A stretch of DNA of 64,000 nt from Trema orientale (Eukaryota; Streptophyta; Magnoliopsida; Rosales; Cannabaceae), in NCBI GenBank assembly GCA_002914845.1, contig JXTC01000041.1, positions 35,014-99,013 of the forward strand. The letters are read 5' to 3'. Positions 24,397-36,972 of this stretch are shown piece after piece (position 1 is the stretch's first letter; the number at the start of each line of letters is the position of its first letter). The position numbers and the translations under genes are program-made. The notes below the pieces were generated by a model that saw only the letters and a program-made list of their open reading frames with translations, made no database searches and was not told where the DNA came from.

Positions 24397-24472
24397 AACT
24401 TCTCAAACGGCATGCATTCGATTCTTGCTTGTACTTTTGTGTGATGACTAATTTTTTGCACACAACAGGGTA

Positions 24473-25620
24473 AGTGTTGTATCCGCTCATCTAGAATTTG
24501 CCCATTTGATAAATACACAAGAAAGTTGAAAAATCAAATGCATCCTTTAAATATTTGTTGGAGTTACAGATTCAAAAAAATAAAAAATAAATAAATAAAC
24601 CCTTCATTTGCCGATAATGGGGCTTGGAGGCTCGAAATAACTATTTTTCAGTTTTCGTTTTAGAGAGATAGGAGACTCTTAGAAACATTATCTGGTTTTT
24701 TTTTCTTCTCTGAATTTTGAAAACTAATTCGATTAATACTTGGTGTTATGTGATTTATTCTTCATCTTATGTTGTATACGCCCCAATCATATTCAGAGAA
24801 AAAGCCACAGCCTTTTGGTCTTCTTCTCTTTCAGGATTTCTTCCTTTCACAAACAATAAGATAGCTCCATTTTAACTCCGTTACTTGGCTGTTAAAGTGT
24901 TTAAAATTATTTCTGACGTGGCGCAATATTATTGGAAGGACAGGCAAAGGGACAGGGAAAATAAGACAGAGGATATGCTTCATATATAAGAAGCTATGAC
25001 CAGTCTTTTTTCCATGTCATCAGCCTAGCTGCACCATTCCAATCTACATCTTCATTCATTTGTTTAATTGTATCGGTTCGTCGAGATTATTGCACGAGCT
25101 TTATTTTCATTCTTACTTGTTATTAGAATTATAATCATTATACCATTTTGGCTTTCTGAACTTTCAGTTTAGACGTGCATTACTCCAACCTGTCTTTATT
25201 ACACACTATTAGGCCGTCATGTCAAAAAGTCATAAAATTTAAAAGGCACAATAGTCAATATATAAATGCTAAAATATTATATAAATTTGAGGGCTAAAGT
25301 TGTAGAAAACTATAACTCGAGAGATACAATAGTAAAACACCATAACTCAGAGTCTACAGTAAAATTAACACTTCATTTTTTGTTAATCCTAGATTCTAAT
25401 TGTCATTTTAAATATTGGTACTCAATAGAATTCATCAAAAACCTTTTCAAGCTCGATCTATGAAGCAATATCACAAAAATATTAGTTACAGTGAGATTCT
25501 AGATCTATTTCATCATAAAAAATAAAAAGATAATAATTAATTTCACTAAGACGAAATCTTTATTTTGTGTGGTAAAATTTCAAATAATAATAATAATAAT
25601 GATAACAATAATAATAAAAA
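24473..25620. other. Intergenic, no feature recognised
   Basis: AT-rich DNA with no credible coding region, RNA gene or named repeat. Confidence 0.45.
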
Positions 25621-25625
25621 TATTG

Positions 25626-25880
25626 AGGCACTTATAGCTAAATGACCGAATTTTAGAATCATTTTAAGTAAATGTATGTTTTTCAAGTGATGTAGCAAAA
25701 TAACTAGTATATCAGTGGATATACTAAAAGTTAAATATGTTATATCAAATATATAAACTTATATACTTAGTACACAAATTAAAACAAATATATAAGTAGA
25801 TATACCAATGTGAAAATATATATTCATTCTGCTATTTAATTATGATATGAGAACAACGGACGTTTATTAAAACAAAATGT
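25626..25880. repeat. Dispersed repeat family B, copy 2
   Basis: It shares GGCACTTATAGCTAAATGACC-like left-end sequence, AGTAAATGT and the repeated ATATACCAA-type interior with the copy at 14965-15262. Confidence 0.5.
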
Positions 25881-26269
25881 AAAAGGACACTCACTAGAAT
25901 TTCCAATTTTGTTTTTTATTTTAATGAAAAATCTTGGATTTATTGAGAAAAGTATCACTTTATGCAATTGATTTAGAAAAAAATTATTTTCTACCACTTG
26001 AAGAGGTATTGGTTTCAAAACCTAAACTTGTCAAAGGTACTTGTGGTAATCAATCATTATTTTTCTAATAAATTAGGCCATTTGGAATTTTTCAATTTCT
26101 GATATTCTCTATATTGTTTGTAAGAATCACACTAACTAATGATCCCTTTATTTTGGTTTTCACCACTTTGACCCTTTGATTATTATAACTTTGAAATTTG
26201 ACAATATTCTAATAGGATGGTTAATTAATGGTGCAACATTATCAAAAGGGCTTCTTATAGAAACCCCAG

Positions 26270-26530
26270 CCCATAGTGTTAAAAAATAAAAAATCACGGA
26301 TGGGCTGATTTTTTGGAAAAATCACAGATTAATTTAAAAATATCACTTTTGAAACATTTTTAGAAAAGTATTATTTTTGATAAATATTTAGAAAAATATC
26401 ATTTTTCTTTAAAACTGTACTCTTGGTAATCAGTTGGGTTACTTTGGGTACCATCTAGTTACTTGAAGTAACCAATCAAGTTACCTTGTACTAAATTTTA
26501 GTAGAACCGCTAAAAAAAAATTCTCTTTTC
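26270..26530. repeat. Dispersed repeat family E, copy 1
   Basis: AAAATATCA and AAATATTTAGAAAAATATCA words, followed by TTACTTGAAGTAACCAATCA, recur in the same order at 45510-45835. Confidence 0.55.
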
Positions 26531-26580
26531 ACTGGAAATTGGTAAAAGAAATTATTAACAGAACAAATAGTCCCTATTTA

Positions 26581-26988
26581 ATTCTATTTCTCATCTATCC
26601 TTTTTTATTTTTGATTTTTATTTTTTGTTCTCTCATTCTATCTTTTTCCATCATCTCCATCCTCTTTTTCTATCTCTTCTCCTTTGTTTTTTATTATTAT
26701 TATTAGAGTTGAATATAGTAATAGTTCTTGAATTATACTACTGTACCATTTTGATTCCTGAATTTTCCACTTACATAGTAATGGATTCTATTTCTCATCC
26801 ATCCTTTTTTATTTTTTATTTTTATTTTTTGTTCTCTCATTCCATCTTTTTCCTTCATCTCCATCCTCTTTTTCCATCTCTTCTCCTTTGTTTTTTATTA
26901 TTATTATTAGGGTTGAATATAGTAATAGTTCTTGAATTATACTACTGTACCATTTTGGTTCCTGAATTTTCAACTTACATAGTAATGA
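26581..26988. repeat. Tandem duplication, period 204 bp
   Basis: 26581-26784 is repeated at 26785-26988 with a few substitutions and a one-base difference in a T run. The period is a multiple of three, which keeps a frame open through both copies. The resulting protein is hydrophobic low complexity and is probably not a gene. Confidence 0.9.
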
Positions 26989-28038
26989 ATCTGTAAATTA
27001 TGCAATTGTTACAGAAATGACTCCTTTATCATATACTATTAGGTTTTTTAATAAAAATAATCATGGACTAAGTGTATAATTTGATATCATTTATTTTTAT
27101 GAGTCAAAATCTTGTTATCAGCTATATTTATTTGTTTGTGAATAAAATACTTATTGCTATAATAATTGTGTACGCCTTGGTAGTTTACTTTGTAAGTTCG
27201 GTTAAATATTTAATAGTGTGACAAAAAAATTATTATTGCGACAATTAAATAATTAAAGAGTTATTACTATGTAAGTTAGAAATTAGAGAGCAAAGTAGTC
27301 CAACAGATATAATTCAAGAACTGTTAATATCATTAATCCTTATTATTATTATGTGGACCTAAACCAGTTTCCTTACAGATTTCAAAGTTGATATTCAAGT
27401 ACAAGTATCCACTCTTCATTTCCAAGTAAAAAAGAGACAATTCTCATTAAACTCTCGTCAAATATATGATTTTTCTTTTCCAATTATAGGCTTCTGTTCT
27501 CTTGATTGTTTTATATCAAAACCCATAATTGGATATTGTTACAAACGTATCCACAATAGCAAAATGATTATAAATCATCTCGACATACCTCAACTCTATG
27601 AATACTCGTTTTTTCAATCATGAATCAACCAAACCCAACATTGTGAGAATAACAACTTTAGCATCCGAGAAAAGGTTTAAAGCAGCCACATTAAAATAAC
27701 ACCGCATAGACAAGAGAGCTGAAATAATGGAACTTCTGGAACGGAGTATACACAGCAGAATGAATGGATAAAAACATCTATATTTTTATAAATATATTTA
27801 AATGAATCCTAACATGAAACTGAGACAACAGAGGTGGATTTAGGAAGAAAGATACAAACTTTTACACTCCTCGTCAACGGTCCACTCCAGACACTTCACA
27901 ACATTATGACTCCAAACAGCGAAGGTTAAAAGGAACCAAAACAAAAAAAAAGAAGGAAGAAGGAAGAAGAAGAGGAGAAATTACTCTGAGACCTCTTACT
28001 TTGAGGGATGAGGACGCAATGGGGTGATCTTCCATGGA
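26989..28038. other. Region downstream of RAD23, including its 3' UTR
   Basis: No second gene is visible. The RAD23 transcript must end here, since its stop codon is at 28039-28041, but no canonical AATAAA was seen on the minus strand close to the stop. Confidence 0.4.
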
Positions 28039-31000
28039 TCATTCGTCAAACTCGTGGATATGATCTAAGAGGTAGTTCGCAGCCAGCTCCTCATTTTTGT
28101 TGCAGGCAAAGAACACCTCCAACACAAGGGCTCGATCAAAGCCCATTGCTTCAAGCTGATAGCCGATATTGGGAAGAAAAGAACATGTAAAGCTTAAACC
28201 CAAGTATAAAACAATTGGGACATAACGATAACCACAGAAGCGCCATTAATTTATATATAGAACACCATCATTCACCAATACTCAAAGAAACAACCACATG
28301 TAGTAAAGAGCAGTTTAGAAAAAGAAGCACCAACTATTTCCGTTTGGGAATTTCTTAATTGATTTGGAGTGCCTACATACGTAAATGTAGAAATAAAACA
28401 AAAAGTAACAAAATGTGATGCACCAGAAAACAATGGGCGTGCAATACAAGGCCCAGCACCAATAAGACATGCGATATAACAAATTCAGTAAAAAAGGTGG
28501 GGGGGGGGGGGGGGTTTGGGAAACCTTGAGAAGCTGGAAACAATTTATAAACATTTCTTATAAATTAAATAGGTTACATCTGCAACATTTGTGGTTGTTG
28601 AAATATTTCCAGTAGACGTTGCACACACATTCCTAATAGACGTTGCACACACATTCCTAATATGGAAACATAGTATCATCGTATGATAAAAAGAGTTTAT
28701 GAGACTAATTTTAGAAACTTACCAGAAAAATTAGTGACCTAGAGAACTTAAAAGGTCATGTAAAAAGATCCAAGACAATCCACAAATTAAGACACAATGG
28801 AAGTCTGAAACTAAAATGCTTTGAAACACTAAGAATCAAGTATTATTTTAATGTCCAAGACAACAAATTGATGAGGTTTTATCAACAGGTAGCAAACTGA
28901 ATTCCTTTAGCAAATGAAAAGGAGACTTACACGCTCAATTGCTTCCCGCTCCTCAGGAGTGACTGTTACTGATTGTGGCATTTCTAGTATGTTCCTGTAA
29001 TATATCAAGCAGCACCTCATAATCTGTACAAGATAAATGTATGCATGTGTCTCTGCGCATGTTTGTGAATTATGTGTATAAAAGAAACCCTCACCCCTCT
29101 CCACCCTCCACAGGTTCGTTTATCAGGTGAAAGAAGTCAGCCTGATGCTCTTGGATTAGCCTCATGAGATGAGGATTCTGTTTCCCTAGCTCTTGAAGCA
29201 TTGGCTGCCATAGAACGTCAATAAGGACTTAGGAGTACTGGAAAAAAGAAAGAAGTTATATTTAGGAAAGGGAAAAAGAACCTGCAATATTTGTGGGTTA
29301 GCTTGCACCATTGCCCGCAATGCGTTGAACTGAGAGAAAGTAATACAAAGAAAAGTTAGGAGACACACAGACAGCTTAACACAGAAGGTTCCAAACCTAT
29401 ATAGAGAGAAATACCTGTTGACTGTTTCGTAGAAAATCAAGGGTACCAGCACCAGCAGCGCCACCAGCACCAGAGCCGATGTTTGGAAGACCCTGTTCAA
29501 GACACTTAACACATTATTAAATGAATCTCAAACCTAATTGATCAACAGAAACTGCTAGTAATTACCTGTGGAAAGAGGTTTAAAGGATTCGAATTAGGCA
29601 CACTTGAAGGGACAGCTGCTGGTTGTGCCGACTGCGGAGGTTGAGATGGAAGGTCAGTAGCTTGTGCATTTGCAGGAATTCGGGCCACTGGTGGAATATC
29701 CGCTTGCTCAGGAATGCCCTGATTTTTGTAGTTAATGATTACCACAGATGAACGTAAGCAAGAAAGAGGATAATTAACCTCAATGAATTCATCCAATAGG
29801 ACAAACCATGAAACCACACGTTTTCTTTCACAATTACTACCAGAGAATCTTATTTTCTGACTTAAAATCATCAGTAATTTGTATCACCAAATTTTAAGGA
29901 ATTAACATCCGAGTCGAAGTATACTAAATGTCGCATGCTCAAATAACGAACAAGAGCTGAATTAGCGACAAAACATATTTAACTTACAGAATAAAGGTAT
30001 TCAACAGCTCTCTCAGGGTTGTTAAAGGCAGCACGCAAAGCTCGGACAACAGTATCCCTATCCCAGGTGCCTCCACCTATATCCAGAATCTGCTGAATTG
30101 CTCCCTCTAAATTGTTTCCAGCAACCAGGTTCGATGCTGCTTGGCCATAAACATCAGCATCTGACCTGCTTAATCAGATATACCAAACTTCTAAGGAATA
30201 TTCCCAAGTGTGAACGGAGGAAACATGAAGAGCAATAAAAAAATTGAAAGAAACGAAAACAACACAGATAAAAAGAGACATACACTACTGCGGCTGAAGG
30301 CACAGGAGCAGGGGCAGGAGAAGGTGTTGTCACCGATGCAGGACTGATAAATACACACAAATCAGAAACAGGAAACAAGTTTCTATTCTAAAAAAGAAAG
30401 AGACAACGCACTGATTTTCAAAAAATTGCTGCACAACTCACAGTGCAGGAGCTGCTATAGGGCCCGGAGTAGTTGATGTCGGAGCAGGAGCAGGAGCTGC
30501 TATAGGGCCCGGAGTAGTTGATGTCGGAGCAGGAGCAGGAGCTGCTATAGGGCCCGGAGTAGTTGATGTCGGAGCAGGAGCAGGGGCACTAGTTTGTGGT
30601 GGCTGCAAAGAAAATAAAAATCATAGAATAACTAAGTTTAATATAACATAAGCTAACATAAACTTGTATTCAAAAGAAAACATGATTAGTGATTAACCAG
30701 GACTGAATAAAGAATAACAGAAATCAACATCTTTAACCAATAAAAGTTCTGAAAAGTCAACTACAGAATATTGGTTTCAAGGAATCAGCATCGAGACTTT
30801 ACTAGGATCTCACCAAGTAAACTCTTAGAGGAGGCAGTCCTCAGAACTTGAAAATGCAATAAAGATAATCAGAAGATTGACCCCTTTTACTACACAGGGA
30901 AAAAAAAAAAAAAAAAGCACTTCTCTGAGTTTCAGACTCTGACATACCACTGACAATTACCCATATCAAGAAGTACTCCATAAAACGATACTCAGAGGAA

Positions 31001-32737
31001 AAATTGTCAAGTACTCAACAAGTGCATATAGGAATATTTGTCCTTAATTAGAGGTCTAATAGTGTGAAATTCCGATGTCTTTCTGCTATATAAGAGCAAA
31101 GTCATCATTCTTGCAAAAACCATGCAATATATTCTATAGAATAAAATTTTGGATCAAATTTCAGCATATTACCATTTACAAAACTCCAATACAAATTTTC
31201 CTTAAAAAAAATGAAGATAATGTGGGAATTGAAAAACACGAGTCCGTAGAAATTAACCGTGCACAGCAATCATAATACAGAGTACTTAAACAAGAGAAGT
31301 AACAGATCTTGCAAGCCATAAAAAATCGGAGGGTAAAAAATGCATACTCCTAGAAGCTTCATGCTAAGAAGGAGCGGTCAATGTTAGCATCAGAATTTCA
31401 TATATGCACCCACAAACCAATAGGACTAGTTTTATTCTTCAAGGGGCGGTAGGCACTACATATTAATGTCTTGCAGCAAAGACTACCTAATACACTTTGA
31501 ACTAGAGATTCGTGTCTTGTAGCTAACCCAAGACAATTCTAGAACAACCCAAAACAAAATTTAATTTGTAAAATTGACTTAATTGTGCTATAAAACATTT
31601 TGAGCAGTAGAAATACTAACAAATCCCAAAGCAAGTGCAGAATATACCATCCCCAGCAAAAAGAAAACAAAAAGATTACATTATATACCATGGCAACTAC
31701 AACAAAGGGAAAGAAAACAATAACAATGAATAATATACAAAAAAAAAAATGTATGAATACCTTACTAGGTGCACTTGTAGTTGAACCCTCACCAGACGAG
31801 GTCTTACTCTAGCAATTTGTAGGTGCACAGAATAAACACGATTAGGACAGAAAAAGAGCAGAATAATCACATATAATTATTGATACAAGCCGAAATGAGG
31901 AAAAATAGTTGTAGTAGTAGAATAAGATTACTTTTGTCAACATTATTACAACAAAGCTATTTTCTGCAACTTTGTTCTCCTCCAATGTAGTTCCATCTTT
32001 AAGAACTTTCCCTTGATGGATGAGCATCTGCTGTGCAGCAGGATATACATCTGAACCTTGAACAGTCTCTATATTTTTCTTCACATCAGAAACCTGCGCA
32101 GTTTCGTCGTTAGAATTTCGACATTCTTTGCTTGTGATTGTCAAAGATTAAACATCATAATGCAGCACATTTATCCAACACGAAAGCATAATTGGGAATA
32201 AGTTGTAAACCCAAAAAAAAAAAAAAAAAAAAAAAAAGTCCTGAAATTCTTTCTTACTCTCTAAGCAAAGCACAGCAGAAGTCATGACCCAACACACAAG
32301 TTAAGTACAATTCACAAAACTGTAATAGGAAAATATATTTATAGCCCCAAAAATACACAACCCAAAAAGTGAAATTGCATAACTTGAAACTTGAAAGGGA
32401 CAGAAAAAACTAGATAACCAAAACAAAGTTTGAACAATTAAAGCATAAATTCCAATATTACAATCCGAATTCGGCTCTAATTAGTAGGAATTCAAAGCCT
32501 AATTAACACACCCTAGCAGAGATTTCACAAACACGATCCAAATTCACAATACCATACACAAAAGCTAAAAAATACAAATAGGAAAATAGAAATGAAAATC
32601 AAATGCAAACTATATACGAAAATAATTATTAAAAAAAAAAGAAAAAAAAAATTGGGGGTTGGAGCGCGAACCGTGTCCTGAGGCTTCACTTCGATTTCGA
32701 AGTGAGTACCCTTGAGAGTCTTGACAAAAATCTTCAT
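28039..32737 (-). CDS. RAD23: Ubiquitin receptor RAD23 (UBL-UBA shuttle protein)
   Basis: RAD23 carries ubiquitylated proteins to the proteasome and binds the XPC/RAD4 DNA-repair factor. Twelve exons, all with GT-AG introns and matching phases: 32672-32737, 31932-32093, 31761-31808, 30442-30602, 30284-30343, 29988-30165, 29566-29718, 29415-29492, 29282-29329, 29095-29204, 28931-28994, 28039-28155. They give 414 residues ending in TGA. Domains: UBL about 1-76 ([31 protein letters not shown]); Pro/Ala/Thr linker about 77-165; UBA1 about 167-225 ([20 protein letters not shown]); XPC-binding about 277-354 ([28 protein letters not shown]); UBA2 about 368-412 ([18 protein letters not shown]). The start is the only ATG giving the conserved UBL N terminus. 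The length fits plant RAD23C/D-type proteins, but the paralogue is not assigned. No defect is visible. Introns hold homopolymer runs. Confidence 0.96.
28499..28514. repeat. Poly-G run in RAD23 intron 11
   Basis: Sixteen G on the plus strand, read as poly-C in the transcript. An exact length is easily misread by sequencing. Confidence 0.85.
28613..28660. repeat. 24-bp perfect duplication in RAD23 intron 11
   Basis: TAGACGTTGCACACACATTC plus CTAA occurs twice in tandem without a mismatch. Confidence 0.9.
30442..30602 (-). repeat. 45-bp minisatellite coding for the RAD23 linker
   Basis: In exon 4 a 45-bp unit occurs three times in tandem, with repeat starts at 30451, 30496 and 30541. It encodes [15 protein letters not shown] in series. 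The copies are almost identical, so the array is young or homogenised. The 15-residue step keeps the frame whatever the copy number. Confidence 0.93.
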
Positions 32738-33035
32738 CTTCTACCTCTCGATGATCGTCGTTCTTCACAGCCCTAAATTTAGCTGTTTCAGAATCTGAAC
32801 TTCCGATCCCAAAAACGATTTTGCTAACCCTAAACTCAGACTGAGAAAAGAGAGAGAAGAGGAGAGAGAGAGCAAAGAGAAGAGAGAAACCCAAGGCAAA
32901 GGAAAGGACCAACCCAAAAGAGCTTCCGCGACGAAGAAAAGAAAGAAATTAATTAATTAAGAAGATCAAATGAAAATGAAAATGAAAAAGAAAAAGCACA
33001 AATTTCACCAATATATATATATATATATATGATAT
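32738..33035 (-). promoter_or_regulatory. RAD23 leader and proximal promoter
   Basis: The minus strand is strongly pyrimidine-rich at 32820-32895 (CTCTCT/TTCTCT runs), as in many plant leaders. A perfect (AT)10 run lies at 33011-33030 on the upstream side. No clear single TATA box or transcription start can be fixed. Confidence 0.45.
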
Positions 33036-33929
33036 GAGAGAAGCTACTGGTTACCACGTGCTTCGAAGGGGATTCAACTACACTCGCTGTGATATGAGAG
33101 TGGTGTTTGGCGTGGACGGTGGATGTTGCTGCCGTGAATGTTAGGAGCCGTTGTTAGAGCGTGTGGATGTGTTACTCTGTATATGCTATATTGGCCTTTT
33201 TTCTTTTATTTATTTATTTTTTTACATGTCATACTTGACATTTGGGTAAAAACAGTGAGAGTGAATTAAGAAAAATAAATAAATAACTAAATGGAGTGAG
33301 CTAGATTTTTGGTACGTCTTGTGGAAGGCAACAGAAAGGTGCTGTCATAATTCGACATTGGGTTACACCGCCAATAACGTGGACCCTCGAAAATGCATAA
33401 GTCTATCCGATACTTTAAGTCCTGATAAACATGTTGGAATGTTTTGTATAGAAAATTAGATTTCACTGTGGCTTGTGGCTTAAGATTAGATTGTATTGGA
33501 TTAAATTATTTTAGTACTAAATTTAGCATAATATGATGATGAGATGAAACAAAAAATGAATAACTATCATATAAGAGTCACATTATTTAAGAAATGTGTG
33601 GTTAAAACGAAAAAATAAAATAAAATAAAAAAAGAAGGAGAGATGTGAGATCCACAACTAAAAAGAAAAAAGCAAAAATAAAATAAAATGTAGATTTCAC
33701 ATTAATTGAAAAATGAGAAAGCAAGAGATGGGACTATTGTAATCCATCTTACAATGAGTTATAATAGTCCCCTCAAAAGTTACTAATTAATCCCTTTACC
33801 AAAAGGGTAGCTATCACACATCAGTTTTTTCTCCTCGTCATATTTCAATTAAATCCATTCATCGTCTAAAAATTAAAATTTAATTACTACATATTGTACA
33901 CTTTTATTATCCTAATATAGCCCTTACCA
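33036..33929. other. Intergenic upstream of RAD23
   Basis: No coding region. Short AAATAAAATAAAA-type runs lie at 33610-33690. Confidence 0.45.
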
Positions 33930-34235
33930 CTATAAAAATGTATTTTCCTTTTGAGAATTTATGGTAAGTGTCTGTTTTTTATACTTTATTTTAATAAATA
34001 TATGTTTTCTCTTTTTTTAGCTAAATTCATGCATATATGTATTTTTACATCTGATATATATACGTATATACCAACTTTAATTTATGTACTGAGTATATTA
34101 GTTTTTATACTTATTGGTACATCATATTTTAGCCTTGGAATACTCATTTATATATCAGTCATTTTACTATAATATTTGAAAAACAGACATTTACCTAAAA
34201 TGGGCTCAAAATTCAGCCAATTTACTATAAGCACA
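33930..34235. repeat. Dispersed repeat family B, copy 3 (reversed)
   Basis: It ends in GGGCTCAAAATTCAGCCAAT and TACTATAAGCAC, the reverse of the left ends at 14965 and 25626. The ATATACC-rich middle is shared. Confidence 0.5.
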
Positions 34236-34589
34236 TTTCCATTTTCAATCCGGACGCTTCCGACGCAATTTTTTCTTTTAATTCCTCTATTGCCTTTGTT
34301 CGCCTCGGTCATTTAGCATTATTTCACCTTAGTAATTAATTATTCTTTAGGTTGTGCCACAATCCAAAAAGAATAACCGTATAAATCATGAAGATATAAG
34401 GAGGTCCAAGAGACAACAGTTATGAAAAACTTAAGTTAGGATCAAAAATCTGAAAATATACAAAAGTGCCTTGATGCACTAAAGTACGAAGTAAAACACA
34501 TTTACTTGAATTTTATTTAAGAAACAAAAGGAATCGGTAGAACAGTTACAAAGGTTATTAGTTGAGCAACAATAGTTCGTGTAAATATT

Positions 34590-35590
34590 AGTAAGGCTGG
34601 CAATTCAGGACATGATATGAAAATATCACTTGAAATCCGTACGGAGTTAGCAATTGTGGGATTAGCTTAAACATGTTCATGTCAAAATTAGCTTTAACCC
34701 AATAACTCATTTATTAAATGGGTCGGATTAAAGTTGATCGCCAAACTCAAAACCTATCAATAATGACCCATTTATTAAACAAGTCAACCCATATATGACC
34801 TATATAATACCTATGTACAAATTTTAATATTTTTACTATATATGTTGGGACTTATTTTGTATTTTTTAAACTTTAATATGCATATGTATTGAGATTCTAT
34901 GTGATTTCTATTTAGTTTTGATACATATTTTTGTTCAATGGTTTGATAACATATGTGCATTTATGTTACAAGTGCTAAAAAAGTATATTTTAGTTTATTT
35001 AGGTTCAATGGGTTGACAGATCGTGTCAGATTGACATGAGTTACATAAATTCATGAACCGATAATTTAGTAAATTCAATACACATGTTCAAGTCAAAATT
35101 AGATATAACATGATAACCCATTTATTAAACGGGTCGGATTCGAGTTAACTACCCAACTCGAAACTTACTCATAATGACTTGTTTATTAAATAAATCAACC
35201 CATATATGACCTATATAATACATATGTAAGGTTTTAAATATTTTTACTGTGTACATTGGGACTTATTTTGTATTTTTAAAACTTTATTATGCAAATCTAT
35301 TGAGATTTTATGTAGTTTCTATTTGATGTTGGTACATATTTATGTTTTATGATTGGATAACATATATGAACTTATGTTACAAGTGTTAAAAAGGTATATT
35401 TTAGTTAATTTAGATTAAATGGGTTGACAGGTCATGTCGGGTTAATACGAGTTACACGAGTATGACTTTTGAATAAATAGGTTATACAAATCATGTCAGG
35501 TCAACCTATTTATAAATAAATTAGATTCGGTTTAGAATTTTTGACACAATTATTAAATAAGTTGGGTTTGAGTTGAGATATATATTGCTA
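34590..35590. repeat. Tandem pair of about 411-bp units, hAT-like word content
   Basis: Unit 1 (about 34672-35082) and unit 2 (about 35083-35480) share GTTCATGTCAAAATTAG-type starts, CATTTATTAAACGGGTCGGA, CCCATATATGACCTATATAA and GGGACTTATTTTGTATTTTT in order. GGGTCGGATT and GGGTTGACAG words recall the hAT-type element at 15577-16241, but terminal repeats are not clear. Confidence 0.75.
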
Positions 35591-36972
35591 TACAAATATA
35601 TTAAAATGACCAATTGATACGAACTGCCGCTTCATTTATACTGGGTGTTTAGTAGCTGTGTGTTAAGAAATTTTTTGTTTCCATAATAAACTAAAGTTTG
35701 TAATTTTATGTAATTTCATAAGAGAATATTTTTATAATATCACTTAATAAGGCTGCGAAGAGAGTAGATTAAGGAATGGTAATAGATCCTCACTAAATTG
35801 TCTCCCTATTCATCATGCTCTGAATATAGAATTAGACAAAAGAGTACAGTCTCTTTTTAATCCAACCCACCAAACACCCCATGTCTTAATATATTATTGT
35901 CTTTGGAATTACATCACATAGTTTGCTATATTATTCAATTATCAACACTGTCTTTTTAATTTTTTAAAACTATATATATCCTTATTCGGTCGGCCCCCAA
36001 AATTAGACAAAATAAAGTTAATAAAATTTCTAAAATATTTTTAAAAGGTTTTTAGTTGTGACTGATAACGGTAAATACACATTTTTAAATGTCTTTTTTG
36101 GTTTTTAGTCGCCTTATGTTGTGAAAATTTTTTCAATCGATCATTATTTTTATTTTTTTTGGTAACGAGTTTAAACATCCTTTAAGGGCATTTTGGTAAA
36201 TTATCGATCTAACTTAGAGCCTGATTAAATGAGGGTGTATATTTGTTTCAATTTTAAAATTAGAAGGATAATTTTGATAATGTCCAAAAATAGAACGTAA
36301 AAATTGCATAATAGGTCGAACTACATTATAAATTAGTCAAGTATCCCTTGTCTTTATTTTAAATGGTGTCTACTACAGTCACATGATATTTAAATATGTT
36401 TAAATAGTATTTTGATAATTTTTAAACTAGTGTTTGAAAAATTGTTTAATATTGTTTTATATCTTGTTCAAAATGAATCACAAAATATAATTTGGATGAT
36501 ATACAAGTTAAAAGAGCTAAAAGTTCAAGTGTGAAAAAAACTCGATAAACTATAGAAATCGACCGAAACAAATTAAACTATGCTGTTTGGTTTTGATTTT
36601 ACTACTAGTGATTTGATTTGATTAATAAATTTTTCAAATTTTGAGATTAGGTTTAATTTACAGTTTTCACAAATTTTATGTGGTTCAAACCTACCTACTA
36701 GAAAAATCATCTGTCAGGTTTGGCGGGTTCATGACCTACCTTACTTGACTAAACGAATTTTGAGTTGCATTTGTACACACAAACACAATTATCGAAGAAA
36801 ATTTCCTTCATGAATTGACTAAAATTTTGGTCGAATTAATCATTTTCTTTTTAATGGGAAAAGGCCAACAATTCAAGTAAATTGGAGTTTGATCTTTGAG
36901 TTAAACTTATTTTGAAAAACTTAAAATTTATCTTTTATTTTATTTTAGAAATTGTATTATATATTTTGAATA
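35591..36972. other. Intergenic, no feature recognised
   Basis: AT-rich DNA with only short chance reading frames. Confidence 0.45.

Larger units (their letters stand above)
23461..24467 (-). repeat. 5' LTR of the gag-only element
   Basis: This is 1007 bp with ends matching the 3' LTR. On the minus strand U3 comes first and holds the tandem array. A TATA box follows at 23694-23701, and R/U5 runs down to 23461. Confidence 0.93.
19965..24472 (-). mobile_element. Complete gag-only LTR retrotransposon (TR-GAG-like)
   Basis: Two LTRs (19970-21025 and 23461-24467) flank a 2435-bp interior. The element is bounded by a perfect 5-bp target duplication GGGTA (19965-19969 and 24468-24472). The orientation is minus: the primer site abuts the right LTR and the polypurine tract abuts the left LTR. 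The interior encodes only gag and the beginning of a protease, with no room for reverse transcriptase, RNase H or integrase. This makes it non-autonomous, resembling published plant terminal-repeat gag elements. About 14 substitutions are visible over roughly 340 aligned LTR bases, so the insertion is not recent. Confidence 0.93.

Noticed and set aside
32610-32912. Minus-strand frame of 100 codons across the RAD23 start
   Set aside because: It runs through the pyrimidine-rich leader in a different frame from the conserved UBL sequence.
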